This document shows positions 15,963 to 23,235 of a DNA stretch of 32,229 nucleotides, one piece after another. Both the position numbers and the translations under genes were made by a program. The DNA is from Caulobacteraceae bacterium. Lineage in GTDB: Bacteria > Pseudomonadota > Alphaproteobacteria > Caulobacterales > Caulobacteraceae. The notes under the pieces are model-generated. The model saw only the letters and a list, made by a program, of their open reading frames with translations. It was not told where the DNA came from and ran no database searches. The stretch covers positions 1-32,229 of the forward strand of contig JAIESL010000130.1 of assembly GCA_019746095.1 (NCBI GenBank), given 5' to 3'. Position 1 is the first letter of the stretch. Every line of letters starts with the position of its first letter.

Positions 15963-16382
15963 TTGGCCGGCAAGCGCTTCACCGTCCGGAGTCGCGACAT
16001 TCGTTGGAAGGAGGGCCGCGTCAAGACCAAGCGGTCGCGGCCGAGGCCCCCGCCCAAGCCGAACCTGACCCTGGATTTGGTCGTCGCAGGGGTCGCAAGC
16101 CTCTTGGCGGCCGGCGTCGTCTTCTGCCTCGCCTTCACCCTGTCCGTGTCTCACGGCGTCCCCCTCTATCTGGGCTATGCCGTCGTCCTGGGCGGCGTCG
16201 GCGTCGCCTGTCTGACTCTGGGGCCCCAGGACCGCGGAGGACGCATGATCGCAGGTGCGATCGGCCTGCTCTGGCTGATCGGATCGGCTGGCCTGTTCGC
16301 CGCCCGAGCCGATATCGTCATACCCGCTCAACGGCATACGACCGTCGCTCGGCCGGTCGTGATCGACAAGGTGGAGGACTGA
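15963..16382 (+). CDS. Small membrane protein, unknown function
   Basis: A 139-residue frame beginning with TTG at 15963, 4 bp after the DUF305 stop. No in-frame ATG or GTG lies before the hydrophobic part, so the start is uncertain. The N-terminus is strongly basic (KTKRSRPRPPPKP). Three hydrophobic segments follow: LDLVVAGVASLLAAGVVFCLAF, VPLYLGYAVVLGGVGVACLTL and MIAGAIGLLWLIGSAGLFAA. A short tail with one His ends the protein. I do not recognise the family. An AAGGAGG sequence at 16008-16014 lacks a start codon at a usable distance in this frame. It is the last gene of the apparent metal-efflux transcription unit. Hydrophobicity and position support a real gene. Confidence 0.55.
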   Translation: MAGKRFTVRSRDIRWKEGRVKTKRSRPRPPPKPNLTLDLVVAGVASLLAAGVVFCLAFTLSVSHGVPLYLGYAVVLGGVGVACLTLGPQDRGGRMIAGAIGLLWLIGSAGLFAARADIVIPAQRHTTVARPVVIDKVED

Positions 16383-16449
16383 CGCTGCCGTCGGTCCAGT
16401 TGCGCCAGGCGCTAACCTTTCTTTGGCCGCTCCCGGAATAGGGTCCGGC

Positions 16450-17583
16450 ATGTCTCGCGCCAACGACGAGCCGAAAAAGCCAATCCCGCCGCGCATCGCC
16501 CGGGGCGGCTGGCTGGACGCGCTCCGCTTCATCGTGGGGGCGCTGATCATCCTCTACCATTTCCGCGAGGCCTCGCCGGTTCCCCTGCCGCAACTGCATC
16601 CGGTGTTCGACCGCGGCTATCTGCTGACTGACTTCTTCATCATCGATTCCGGATACGTCCTCGCCCGCATTTACGGCGACCGCCTTGCCGCTAGACAGGC
16701 TCCGTTGGTCACCTATGCGCGCCAGCGCCTCTTGCGAGTCATTCCGGCCCACCTGGCGGTGAGCCTGATCCTTGTGTGCATCGTGGGCGGCGCTGCTCTA
16801 GCGGGCCTCACGCCGAGCAATCCGCAGTGGTTTGACTGGCCGCAACTGCCCGCGCAGGTGATGCTCATCCAAGCTTACGGGGTCCCGGGCGGACAGGGGT
16901 GGAATGCGCCGTCCTGGACACTATCGGCCCTGATCGGCTGCTATCTCCTGCTGCCGTGGATTTGCCGAGCGCTCTGGCGCTGGAACCCGGTGATGGTGGT
17001 GGTAGGCGCGACGCTTCTCGTCATCGCCGCCGACGTGGCCGCATCGTTCTGGCTCGGTGATCCGATCTACCGCCTGCCGCTGCGCTACGGCATCCTTCGC
17101 GCCTTGCCGCTCTTCGTGCTCGGCGTCGCGGCGGCCTATTACGGCTCTCGGGTCTATGTCGTGCCGCGCTTGGCTGGCATTGTTGGGATGAGCGCAGGGC
17201 TAGCCCTTGTTCTTCTCCAAACCTTCGGCGACTTCAGTCTGCTGTCCCTGGGCCTGATGACGATCATCATCTGGGCTGCCGGCGCGGTCCCGGTGTTGAA
17301 GCCATCCCGGCTGATCGAACATCTCGCGCTGATGTCGTTCTCGATGTTCCTCACCAACGAGGTGACGCGCATCGTCTGGTTCGGTCTGCTTGATGCACTG
17401 GGCCAAGAGACCCTCGTCTCGGGCGTTCGCTGGGTGCTCTGGGGCGTCGGCTTCATTGGCGCCTTCGTCGTTGCGGCGCTCTTCCGATATGGCTTCGACC
17501 GCCCTGTGCAGGTCTGGCTCAATCCGGTGTCGGCTCGTCGGGATCCGGCTCGGCGTCAGGCCCCTCTTCCCAAGGCGGCGTAA
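16450..17583 (+). CDS. Acyltransferase-3 family membrane protein
   Basis: A 377-residue integral membrane protein of the acyltransferase-3 family, which O-acylates cell-surface or exported carbohydrates. The ATG at 16450 follows a GGGTCCGG sequence; a TTG at 16423 would add 9 residues. The conserved first-helix motif is WLDALRFIVGALIILYHF, with the catalytic-type His at its end. The second conserved block is GYLLTDFFIIDSGYVLARIYG, followed by RQRLLRVIPAHLAV. About ten membrane segments are visible. The substrate cannot be told from the sequence. It follows the metal block in the same direction but with a 67-bp gap, and no metal-related residues are evident, so it may not belong to that operon. 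Confidence 0.85.
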   Translation: MSRANDEPKKPIPPRIARGGWLDALRFIVGALIILYHFREASPVPLPQLHPVFDRGYLLTDFFIIDSGYVLARIYGDRLAARQAPLVTYARQRLLRVIPAHLAVSLILVCIVGGAALAGLTPSNPQWFDWPQLPAQVMLIQAYGVPGGQGWNAPSWTLSALIGCYLLLPWICRALWRWNPVMVVVGATLLVIAADVAASFWLGDPIYRLPLRYGILRALPLFVLGVAAAYYGSRVYVVPRLAGIVGMSAGLALVLLQTFGDFSLLSLGLMTIIIWAAGAVPVLKPSRLIEHLALMSFSMFLTNEVTRIVWFGLLDALGQETLVSGVRWVLWGVGFIGAFVVAALFRYGFDRPVQVWLNPVSARRDPARRQAPLPKAA

Positions 17584-17819
17584 AGCCGGAGATTTCAGCC
17601 TAGGTCAGCGCGTCCACTGGCAGCGTCGTGCCATCCAAATGCGCCCACGACGATCACAGAACATGGAGGAGTTGGTTCGGTTCACGATCCTGACCCGCCC
17701 GCACGCCGTCGATCTGGTGGACCATCCTCTGAGCGGAAGAGCGCCGGGATCGAGCGCGACGCCACAGACCCTTCAGCAATCGCACTCCGATCCGGTCAGC
17801 CAAACTAGCGTCGCGCTAT

Positions 17820-17859
17820 GCTAGCGTTGTCTGGTTAACCGCCACCGGACAGCGCTAGC
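17820..17859. repeat. Imperfect inverted repeat beside the recombinase pair
   Basis: GCTAGCGTTGTCTGG (17820-17834) and CCGGACAGCGCTAGC (17845-17859) are inverted copies matching at 13 of 15 positions around a 10-nt spacer. A smaller TAGCG/CGCTA pair lies just left (17806-17818). The repeat sits 15 bp beyond the stop of the leftmost recombinase. It could be a recombination core or arm site, or a 3' hairpin; no T run is present on either strand. The rest of the 290-bp gap 17584-17873 shows nothing I can assign. Confidence 0.5.
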
Positions 17860-17873
17860 CGTACCCTCACCGT

Positions 17874-18995
17874 TCAGGAGAGAGACGCCGCCAGCGGCGG
17901 CTGATTTCTCCCAATCACGTATGACGCTCGCCGGGCCCGAGCTCGGTTATCGTTCACTCTCTTGGCAGCCTCCAATGACCGCGCCTTGTTGTAATATTTC
18001 TCTGACGTGCGGATCGAGACGTGACCCAGGATGGTCATGATCAGGTCGGTCTGTTCTGGCACGAGGGTCGCAATCGTCGTCGCGGCCATATGGCGGAAGG
18101 CGTGCGGGTGGATGGCCGTCCCGAACTCGATTTTCGTACGACGGCACACGGTTTCGTAAATGGCGTGAGACGTCATTTTGCGGCCCAGCCGAGATATCCA
18201 GAGCGCTTCGGTGGAAGGTCCGCGAACTCGGTACCCCGCAAGCAAGGCTGGCCGGTGCACCGTAAGATACTCTTCCAATGCCTCATCCAGCAGACTCGGC
18301 CAGCGACAATAGACTTCTCGACCTGATTTGGTCTCTTCGCCTGGTATGCGGATTTGCCAGTGATCACCTTTCCTTTCCAACCCATTGCCAAAGGCCAGGG
18401 ACGCCAGATTGCGGCGGCGCAACGGGCAAAGGATGAGGAAAGCAATGATCAGTCCGTCCCTGAACCGTAACGAGCTGTAGCCACCGGCATCCAATCCATC
18501 ACCTTTAGGGGTCGCGCTTTCCATCAGCGAAAATCCAAAATCCAGCACCGCGGCAGCCGGCTGTAGAATCTTGCGGATGTCTTTTTTCGGCTTGGCCTCG
18601 CGATGGATCCGATCTGCGGCGGATTGGATGAGGGACCAGTCGTTGTCTGGTTCGATCGCTCTCAAAACTCCTGCGATCGAACGGATGCGTCCAGCCACGG
18701 TGAAGTCGGCCAGCTCCTGCTCCATCAGCGCACAATGATAAGCTCGTAACCGCTCGATGCCCGCCCGATCCCCCGGGCTCAACGTGAGCAGGGATGGATC
18801 TTGTTGATGGAGCCAGTTCAACCACTGACCGTACCCATGTTGAAGGCCGCTGAGCGTAATCGGCGCCAGTTCGGACACATCGTTCGCCGCCGCGTCGAAG
18901 ATGCTGCGGGGGTGCATGGCTTCAGTCCAACGCTCGCGGTCGACGGCCGGCCATTGGCGGAGTGGCGTGGATCGGTTCTCAGGTGTTTGTCTCAT
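17874..18995 (-). CDS. Tyrosine recombinase, second of a coupled pair
   Basis: A 373-residue site-specific recombinase. The N-terminal half (about 45-130) is a SAM-like DNA-binding domain. The catalytic half has every residue of the tyrosine recombinase active site: an Arg in PLRRRNLASL (about 193), K223 in EETKSGRE, H298-x2-R301 in HPHAFRH, H325 in LGH, and a nucleophile at Y334 or Y335 in SEKYYNKA. It should therefore be active. Its ATG overlaps the stop of the upstream recombinase by ATGA (18992-18995), so the two are coupled and may act as a heteromeric recombinase. A 15-bp inverted repeat lies 15 bp past its stop. The target site is unknown. Confidence 0.9.
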   Translation of the reverse strand: MRQTPENRSTPLRQWPAVDRERWTEAMHPRSIFDAAANDVSELAPITLSGLQHGYGQWLNWLHQQDPSLLTLSPGDRAGIERLRAYHCALMEQELADFTVAGRIRSIAGVLRAIEPDNDWSLIQSAADRIHREAKPKKDIRKILQPAAAVLDFGFSLMESATPKGDGLDAGGYSSLRFRDGLIIAFLILCPLRRRNLASLAFGNGLERKGDHWQIRIPGEETKSGREVYCRWPSLLDEALEEYLTVHRPALLAGYRVRGPSTEALWISRLGRKMTSHAIYETVCRRTKIEFGTAIHPHAFRHMAATTIATLVPEQTDLIMTILGHVSIRTSEKYYNKARSLEAAKRVNDNRARARRASYVIGRNQPPLAASLS

Positions 18996-19681
18996 TGAAA
19001 ATCCTCACGAATGTTCGAGCGGGCTTCAGCCAGTGTCTGGTGGTATCGGGCTTGGGCAGCGCTGCACTGCGACTCCGCGTAGTGGGCGCGGGTAACCTTA
19101 TCGGACCGGTGCCTCAGGAACTGCCGCGCCGTTTCCATGTCTCCCTTGTGTGCATCGAGGTACAGCTTGACGGCGAAGTGGCGGAACAGGTGCACATGCA
19201 TGATCAGGCCGGTTTCTTCGCGGATGAATGCGGAGATCGCCTGAGCGAAGTGTGACTTCGCCCGCTTCTGACCATAGCGGTTGGGGAACAGGTATGCAGA
19301 TCCAGCTTGCGCCAGCTGGGGCCAGTAGACGGCGAGATACTCGTCCATCAGCGCGCTGGTGTCGGACGGCATGGCCATTTCGAGATCTTCGGTGCCCTTC
19401 ATCTCGTCGGCGGAAATGTAGAGATGACGTACTTGGTGGCGTCCACGCCCGTTCACGACGAAGTGCCGGTCAAGTTCCAGGGCGGTCAGGTTGCCGCCGC
19501 GAAGTGCTGCGAACAGCAGCATCTCAACGGCGAAGGCCAGCATGAGGCGGCGCGGATCCCTTGCTTTGCCGCCCTCGCTCGCCCGCGCTTCAGCAAAGAT
19601 TCTGTGGGGCAGGTTCAGCAGCGCCGCCATATTGGCTGGCACGTCGAACTGCCGCAGGCGCGCCTTGTTGCGCTCTGACAC
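18992..19681 (-). CDS. Tyrosine recombinase, catalytic half of a gene split by an in-frame TGA
   Basis: The 229-residue catalytic part of a larger recombinase. From a GTG at 19681 it contains R61 (AALRGGNLTALEL), K95, H164-x2-R167 (HLFRH), H191 (LRH) and Y201 (RAHY), a complete active site. It lies in exactly the same frame as the upstream 353-residue part (19712-20773); only the TGA at 19712-19714 and ten sense codons separate them. Without that stop the protein would be about 593 residues. No ribosome site precedes the GTG, so independent translation is doubtful; readthrough or inactivation is more likely. It overlaps the second recombinase by ATGA. Read it as half of one broken or recoded gene. 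Confidence 0.8.
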   Translation of the reverse strand: MSERNKARLRQFDVPANMAALLNLPHRIFAEARASEGGKARDPRRLMLAFAVEMLLFAALRGGNLTALELDRHFVVNGRGRHQVRHLYISADEMKGTEDLEMAMPSDTSALMDEYLAVYWPQLAQAGSAYLFPNRYGQKRAKSHFAQAISAFIREETGLIMHVHLFRHFAVKLYLDAHKGDMETARQFLRHRSDKVTRAHYAESQCSAAQARYHQTLAEARSNIREDFQ

Positions 19682-19711
19682 ACCGGCACGCTTGTTGAGT
19701 TTTTTGCTTAT

Positions 19712-20773
19712 TCATCTTGCGCGCTTTCGCAGTTGAGCGCCGTGGTCACTGCGTTTGGCCCAGTCGTCGGCAATGAGCGACAAGAGCCAAACCTGCTGCT
19801 CCAGCGAGCGGCATATGCCTTTACGCTTCTCTTGGATCATCAAGGCTGCGAAGGCGTTTTCCGGGATGGTGAGCACGAAGAGACTTGTGAGATTCTCGAT
19901 CGGAAACCCGCTGCGAACCAGGAGGCTTGAGAGGATGAGTAATTGACGGCGGCGGAGCGAAATCGTCGCGGGAGCGGACCTGGCTTTGTAGTCATCGGCC
20001 CAGATGTTGTCCTCGGCCGATTCCGTAAGGAAAGCCTCGACATCTGCCACGTAGCTAGCTGGGAAATCGGTCCAGGGCTGGGAGAAGTAGCGCGAGTGCC
20101 GCTGCAGGGGGATGGTCACCTGGGGCCAGCCCTCGACGGAGCCGACAGCATCATTCCAGCGGCGAACCGAGTTACGGAAGACGGCGTCGCGATTTTCCTT
20201 CAGAGAGCGTTCGCGCAAGCACATCTCGAACTGTTCGAAGGTCGCTTCGGTGACATCAGCCGGCTCGAGGGCATTGCGGGTGCAATAACTCGCGAAACGA
20301 GACAACCCCAGCTGGATAGGCTTTGAAGCCGCACTCAGGAGCGCAGTCCACTCAGCAGCATGGCCGCCCACATCACGCCCGGGCTCAATTTCAATGCCGC
20401 TTTTGCGGAGGTGTGTCGTCACCAGGCTGCGGATGCGGGTCCAGCGATTTGCGGTCATTTTGGGCACGGCGGCGGGCAAGGCATCAGCGATGAGCCTGCG
20501 TAGTCCCGCCGGGTCGGTCGGCACCTGCTCGGGATTCTTACCGAAAACATCGCACATGCGATTGAAAGCGGACTTCACCTCAGCGCCATACGGGTGCGGC
20601 GGATCCTGTGCCTCGAGCCGCGAGATGACCTCCGCGAAGGTCTTCGGGGGGTCAGACGGATCGTCCAGGTCGAAGGAGCGGACCCAGCCGCGGCGGGACG
20701 AAGCCTTTGATGAGCGCCCAGAACCGACGCCAGTGCGGGATGCGGCAGCCATGCCGATTTCTTGAGTGTTCAT
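19712..20773 (-). CDS. Tyrosine recombinase, N-terminal half of a gene split by an in-frame TGA
   Basis: The 353-residue N-terminal part of the recombinase whose catalytic half is at 18992-19681. It begins at an ATG at 20773 with a basic, Ser-rich head. Helical DNA-binding domains follow, including a core-binding-like region (LGLSRFASYCTRNALEP, RSLKENRDAVFRNSVRRWN). It ends in RKRAR-TGA just where the next frame-matched segment, ISKKLNKRAGVSERNKARL, begins. Alone it lacks all catalytic residues. CGA to TGA is a single transition, so a recent nonsense mutation is the simplest explanation. Upstream lies an AT-rich, repeat-filled spacer that could hold its promoter and recombination sites. Confidence 0.72.
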   Translation of the reverse strand: MNTQEIGMAAASRTGVGSGRSSKASSRRGWVRSFDLDDPSDPPKTFAEVISRLEAQDPPHPYGAEVKSAFNRMCDVFGKNPEQVPTDPAGLRRLIADALPAAVPKMTANRWTRIRSLVTTHLRKSGIEIEPGRDVGGHAAEWTALLSAASKPIQLGLSRFASYCTRNALEPADVTEATFEQFEMCLRERSLKENRDAVFRNSVRRWNDAVGSVEGWPQVTIPLQRHSRYFSQPWTDFPASYVADVEAFLTESAEDNIWADDYKARSAPATISLRRRQLLILSSLLVRSGFPIENLTSLFVLTIPENAFAALMIQEKRKGICRSLEQQVWLLSLIADDWAKRSDHGAQLRKRAR

Positions 20774-20849
20774 GTCTCAGCCTATTTGATAAAATGGACT
20801 AACGGAAACGTTCGGAGACGATTGTGGACATCAAATCGCGCCAAACAGC

Positions 20850-20956
20850 GACAATAGTCAATACATGCCTCATATAATGGCGTCATATACTCAGCCAGTG
20901 TAATGCCTATTGTCATTTTGGAGCAATTTTGACCGTCGTATGGAGATTCATACGAC
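20850..20956. repeat. AT-rich spacer with clustered inverted and direct repeats
   Basis: The 198-bp spacer 20774-20971 is visibly richer in A and T than its surroundings. It holds inverted copies of GACAATAGKCAWTA at 20850-20863 and 20901-20914 (12 of 14 matching), a direct repeat TCATATA at 20870-20876 and 20883-20889 (13-bp period), and a perfect inverted repeat GTCGTATG (20935-20942)/CATACGAC (20949-20956) with a 6-nt loop. The layout suits excisionase or recombinase binding sites, or an operator for the leftward recombinase genes. A 66-residue frame (20982-20782, minus) spans it but looks incidental. Confidence 0.5.
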
Positions 20957-20971
20957 AGCGAGAACTTCAGT

Positions 20972-21178
20972 TTACCCGGCATGTATCACGCTCCATTTCC
21001 GAGTCCTGTCGACAAAGGCGCGGTAGTCGGGGACTGAGATCCGGACACTTTTGCCGAACCGGTGGACCGGAAAATCGCCAGAGGCCATCCACCGCTCGAC
21101 CGTTTTGATCGACACTTGGAGGCGTTGTGCGACTTCGAGCTTGGTCAGCATCTCCGGGGACTTCGGAGACGCGTTCAT
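20972..21178 (-). CDS. Excisionase-like helix-turn-helix protein
   Basis: A 68-residue DNA-binding protein of the MerR-like HTH_17/excisionase type. MLTKLEVAQRLQVSIKTVERWMASGDFPVHRFGKSVRISVPDYRAF contains the helix-turn-helix (about 12-32) and the short wing (about 35-48) typical of phage and island excisionases. It overlaps the upstream AlpA gene by ATGA (21175-21178), and AAGGGG lies before its ATG, so translation is coupled. Directly downstream is the repeat-rich spacer, a likely place for its binding sites. It may direct excision by the recombinase pair or the P4-type integrase, or regulate them. Family call good; role inferred. Confidence 0.82.
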   Translation of the reverse strand: MNASPKSPEMLTKLEVAQRLQVSIKTVERWMASGDFPVHRFGKSVRISVPDYRAFVDRTRKWSVIHAG

Positions 21179-21405
21179 GCGCGCCCCTTATACTGAGCCG
21201 GGTACAGACGCGAACCGGAGATCAATGCGTTCTCGATCCACGCATCAACCGCGCTGCTGTCCCAGCCGCTGGAGCGACCGATCTTCACCGGAGGCGGAAA
21301 ACGCCCAGCGGCGATTTCGCGATAAATCCAGGATTTGCCCATTGCGGTCCGCGACAGGACAGACGGCAGCCGCTCAAGGCGGGGTGATTGGGTGCTGTAG
21401 TGCAT
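21175..21405 (-). CDS. AlpA-family regulator, copy 2
   Basis: A 76-residue AlpA-type regulator. The ATG at 21405 has AAGGAGCC (21420-21413) at ideal distance; an in-frame TTG at 21429 is less likely. The sequence PRLERLPSVLSRTAMGKSW begins the helix-turn-helix, followed by IYREIAAGRFPPPVKIG and WDSSAVDAWI, the AlpA hallmark. AlpA proteins act in phages and islands to activate integrase or excision functions. It is a close paralogue of the gene at 21484-21696, which points to tandem duplication. It overlaps the excisionase-like gene downstream by ATGA. Confidence 0.88.
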   Translation of the reverse strand: MHYSTQSPRLERLPSVLSRTAMGKSWIYREIAAGRFPPPVKIGRSSGWDSSAVDAWIENALISGSRLYPAQYKGRA

Positions 21406-21476
21406 GTATTCAGGCTCCTTGGCGGGCAATCCGCCTGAGACCGATCATCCGGTCACGACACGATCCAGCGTGAATC

Positions 21477-21498
21477 GGAGCGTTCATTCACACGCTCC
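21477..21498. other. Hairpin at the junction of the two alpA genes
   Basis: GGAGCGT (21477-21483) and ACGCTCC (21492-21498) pair perfectly with an 8-nt loop that spans the stop of the upstream alpA copy. It could be a weak terminator or processing site separating the two paralogues. No T run follows in the direction of transcription. Confidence 0.4.
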
Positions 21499-21696
21499 AG
21501 CTGATGCTCCGGACATTGCGCACCTAGCGTAGATCCAAGCATCGACCGCAGCCGTGTCCCAGCGCGAAGCGCCCCCGACTTTGCAGGGGGGCGGAAAACT
21601 GCCGGCGGCGACCTCTTTATAGAGCCAGGAGCGGCTCATGCCCGTGCGGGCGACAACGGTCGTTAATCGCTCAAGGCGGGGGCTATCGGATGGCAT
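21484..21696 (-). CDS. AlpA-family regulator, copy 1
   Basis: A 70-residue AlpA-type DNA-binding protein, first of two tandem paralogues. PRLERLTTVVARTGMSRSW opens the helix-turn-helix, then LYKEVAAGSFPPPCKVG and WDTAAVDAWI. The two copies share most of these positions, with substitutions such as TTVVARTGMSR for PSVLSRTAMGK, so they diverged some time ago and may bind different sites. The ATG at 21696 is preceded by a weak GGGACAT. It is the first gene downstream of the P4-type integrase in this leftward cluster, separated from it by a 333-bp spacer. Confidence 0.87.
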   Translation of the reverse strand: MPSDSPRLERLTTVVARTGMSRSWLYKEVAAGSFPPPCKVGGASRWDTAAVDAWIYARCAMSGASAGACE

Positions 21697-22029
21697 GGGG
21701 ATGTCCCTTCAAATCGCGTGCGCTGAATGCGCAAACGGGACATCAGCTTGCCGTCACGACCGTCGTGGCGGCTCGCACCCCAGAGCAAAATAAATCGCTT
21801 GGTGTTCCACCTGTGAGACAGGTGAGCCATCACGACGTACCGATATCAGTGGGTTAGAGGATTTTTCGGGGCACCGTTTGGGCTGGCCTCATCCTCGAAT
21901 CCTTCCGACCTGCGCTCGTCATAGCGAGAAGGCCGGCCCCAGCTTCGACCTCTGCACTAGGGCCGTCTGCCGCCCTGCGGCGATGCCGCGCAGTTGCAAT
22001 CATCTTGGTCGTGATAAGCTTTTCGACAC
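21697..22029. promoter_or_regulatory. Spacer with palindromes before the alpA genes
   Basis: No gene is visible in these 333 bp. It contains a 13-bp palindrome CACGAC-C-GTCGTG (21755-21767), an inverted repeat CACCTGT (21808-21814)/ACAGGTG (21818-21824) with a 3-nt loop, and TCACGAC at 21754 and 21830; a third TCACGAC lies at 21453, before the second alpA. These look like operator or recombination-protein sites for the leftward genes. The part from 21840 to 22029 shows nothing assignable. Confidence 0.4.
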
Positions 22030-23235
22030 TCAATCCGGCGTCGGTTTGCCCGCACAGAAGTCGGCCCAGTCGTTCATCAGCGCGGCCCGCTTCTGGAGCA
22101 GATCGCCGCGCTGATAGGCGGCTTCAGCCTTGTCTTTGAGTTGGTGCGCGAGGGCATGCTCGATAACCTCGCGGGCGTAGGGCGTGGTCTCCCCCGCCCA
22201 GTCGCGGAAAGTCGAACGGAACCCATGCTGGGTTATGTCTATATGGCCCATACGCTTGAGCACGGCGGTCAATGACATGTCAGACAGCGGCCCTCCCCGA
22301 GGCGCTCCAAACACGTGGAGCTCCTTGTCGAAACGCGGCAGGTCTCGCAGCAACTGGGTCGCCTGAGGGGCGAGTGGAACCCTGTGCTCTTTGTTCGCCT
22401 TCATGCGCACCGCTGGGATGGTCCAAAGGCCTGCCTCCAAATCGAACTCATCCCAAAGCGCACCCCTGACTTCGCCGGACCGCGAAGCGCAAAGGATGCT
22501 GAATTCGAGAGCACGGGCGCTGGTGCCAGGTCGCGCTTGAAGCTCACGGATCAACGCAGCGACCTTGGTGTAGGGCAAAGCCGCATGATGGGTGACCCCC
22601 TGCACACGCCGGCGCGGGGGCAGTGTTTTGTCGAGATGGCCACGCCATCGCGCCGGGTTGTCGCCGTCCCTGAACCCTTGGACGCGGGCCCAATCGAGCA
22701 CCGCCTCAATCCGCCCTCGCAATCGGCTGGCTGTTTCGGTCTTCGTCGTCCAGATCGGCTGGATGACGGCAAGCACCGCGGGAGTATCCACGTCAGCGAT
22801 CCCGGTTTCGCCAATCGTCGGGAATGCGTAGTTTTTCAAGGTCGCTGACCATTGAGCAGCGTGCTTCTTATTCTTCCATCCTGCACGGTTCATTTCGACA
22901 TAGGCCTCAACGCATGATCGGAAGGTGATCAAGGGCTGCCGCTCAGCTTGGCTCTTCAGTCGGGCCTGCTTGCGCTCCCCTAGGGGATCGATACCCCTTC
23001 GGATTTGCCGTCTCAGGTCGATCGCCGCATCGCGTGCGTCAGTAAGCGTCACCTCTGGAAACGGTCCCAAACCGATGTCACACCGGCGCGCGCCGATCTT
23101 GGCGCGGAGCACCCAAGCCCGGCTTGCTCCGGCTATACGTAGGTGCAGGCCATCGGCACCGCCCACAGCGTGACGCCCATCCTCTCGAAGCCTATTTACG
23201 GCCAGCGCCGAAAGTTCTCTAGCCTTGCGCGGCAT
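22030..23235 (-). CDS. P4-type tyrosine integrase
   Basis: A 401-residue integrase of the P4 family, the enzyme that inserts many genomic islands, usually at tRNA genes. The frame is open to an ATG at 23322, but the ATG at 23235 follows a GGGGAGG site and begins MPRKARELSALAVNRL, the normal start of the DUF4102 N-terminal domain (about 1-90, with GLHLRIAGASRAWVLRAKIG). A core-binding domain follows (about 100-190). The catalytic domain is complete: R252 (SRSGE), K279, H337-x2-R340 (HGFRSTF), H364 and Y374 (AAYQRGD). It is transcribed leftward, into the alpA/excisionase cluster. No tRNA gene is seen beside it, so the attachment site is not identified. Confidence 0.93.
   Translation of the reverse strand: MPRKARELSALAVNRLREDGRHAVGGADGLHLRIAGASRAWVLRAKIGARRCDIGLGPFPEVTLTDARDAAIDLRRQIRRGIDPLGERKQARLKSQAERQPLITFRSCVEAYVEMNRAGWKNKKHAAQWSATLKNYAFPTIGETGIADVDTPAVLAVIQPIWTTKTETASRLRGRIEAVLDWARVQGFRDGDNPARWRGHLDKTLPPRRRVQGVTHHAALPYTKVAALIRELQARPGTSARALEFSILCASRSGEVRGALWDEFDLEAGLWTIPAVRMKANKEHRVPLAPQATQLLRDLPRFDKELHVFGAPRGGPLSDMSLTAVLKRMGHIDITQHGFRSTFRDWAGETTPYAREVIEHALAHQLKDKAEAAYQRGDLLQKRAALMNDWADFCAGKPTPD

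Noticed and set aside
17584..17873. A tRNA or att fragment near the end of the recombinase pair
   Set aside because: A GGTTCacGATCC-like stretch near 17680 lacks a proper T-arm stem and acceptor; no cloverleaf can be drawn.
17874..20773. A recombinase-in-trio (RIT) element
   Set aside because: Three recombinase-like frames are present, but the first two share one reading frame and split the DNA-binding and catalytic halves, so there are really two recombinase genes.
20782..20982. A 66-residue minus-strand frame overlapping the excisionase-like gene by 11 bp
   Set aside because: No ribosome site and no recognisable domain; it spans the AT-rich repeat-filled spacer, which is better explained as regulatory or recombination DNA. 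Not excluded.
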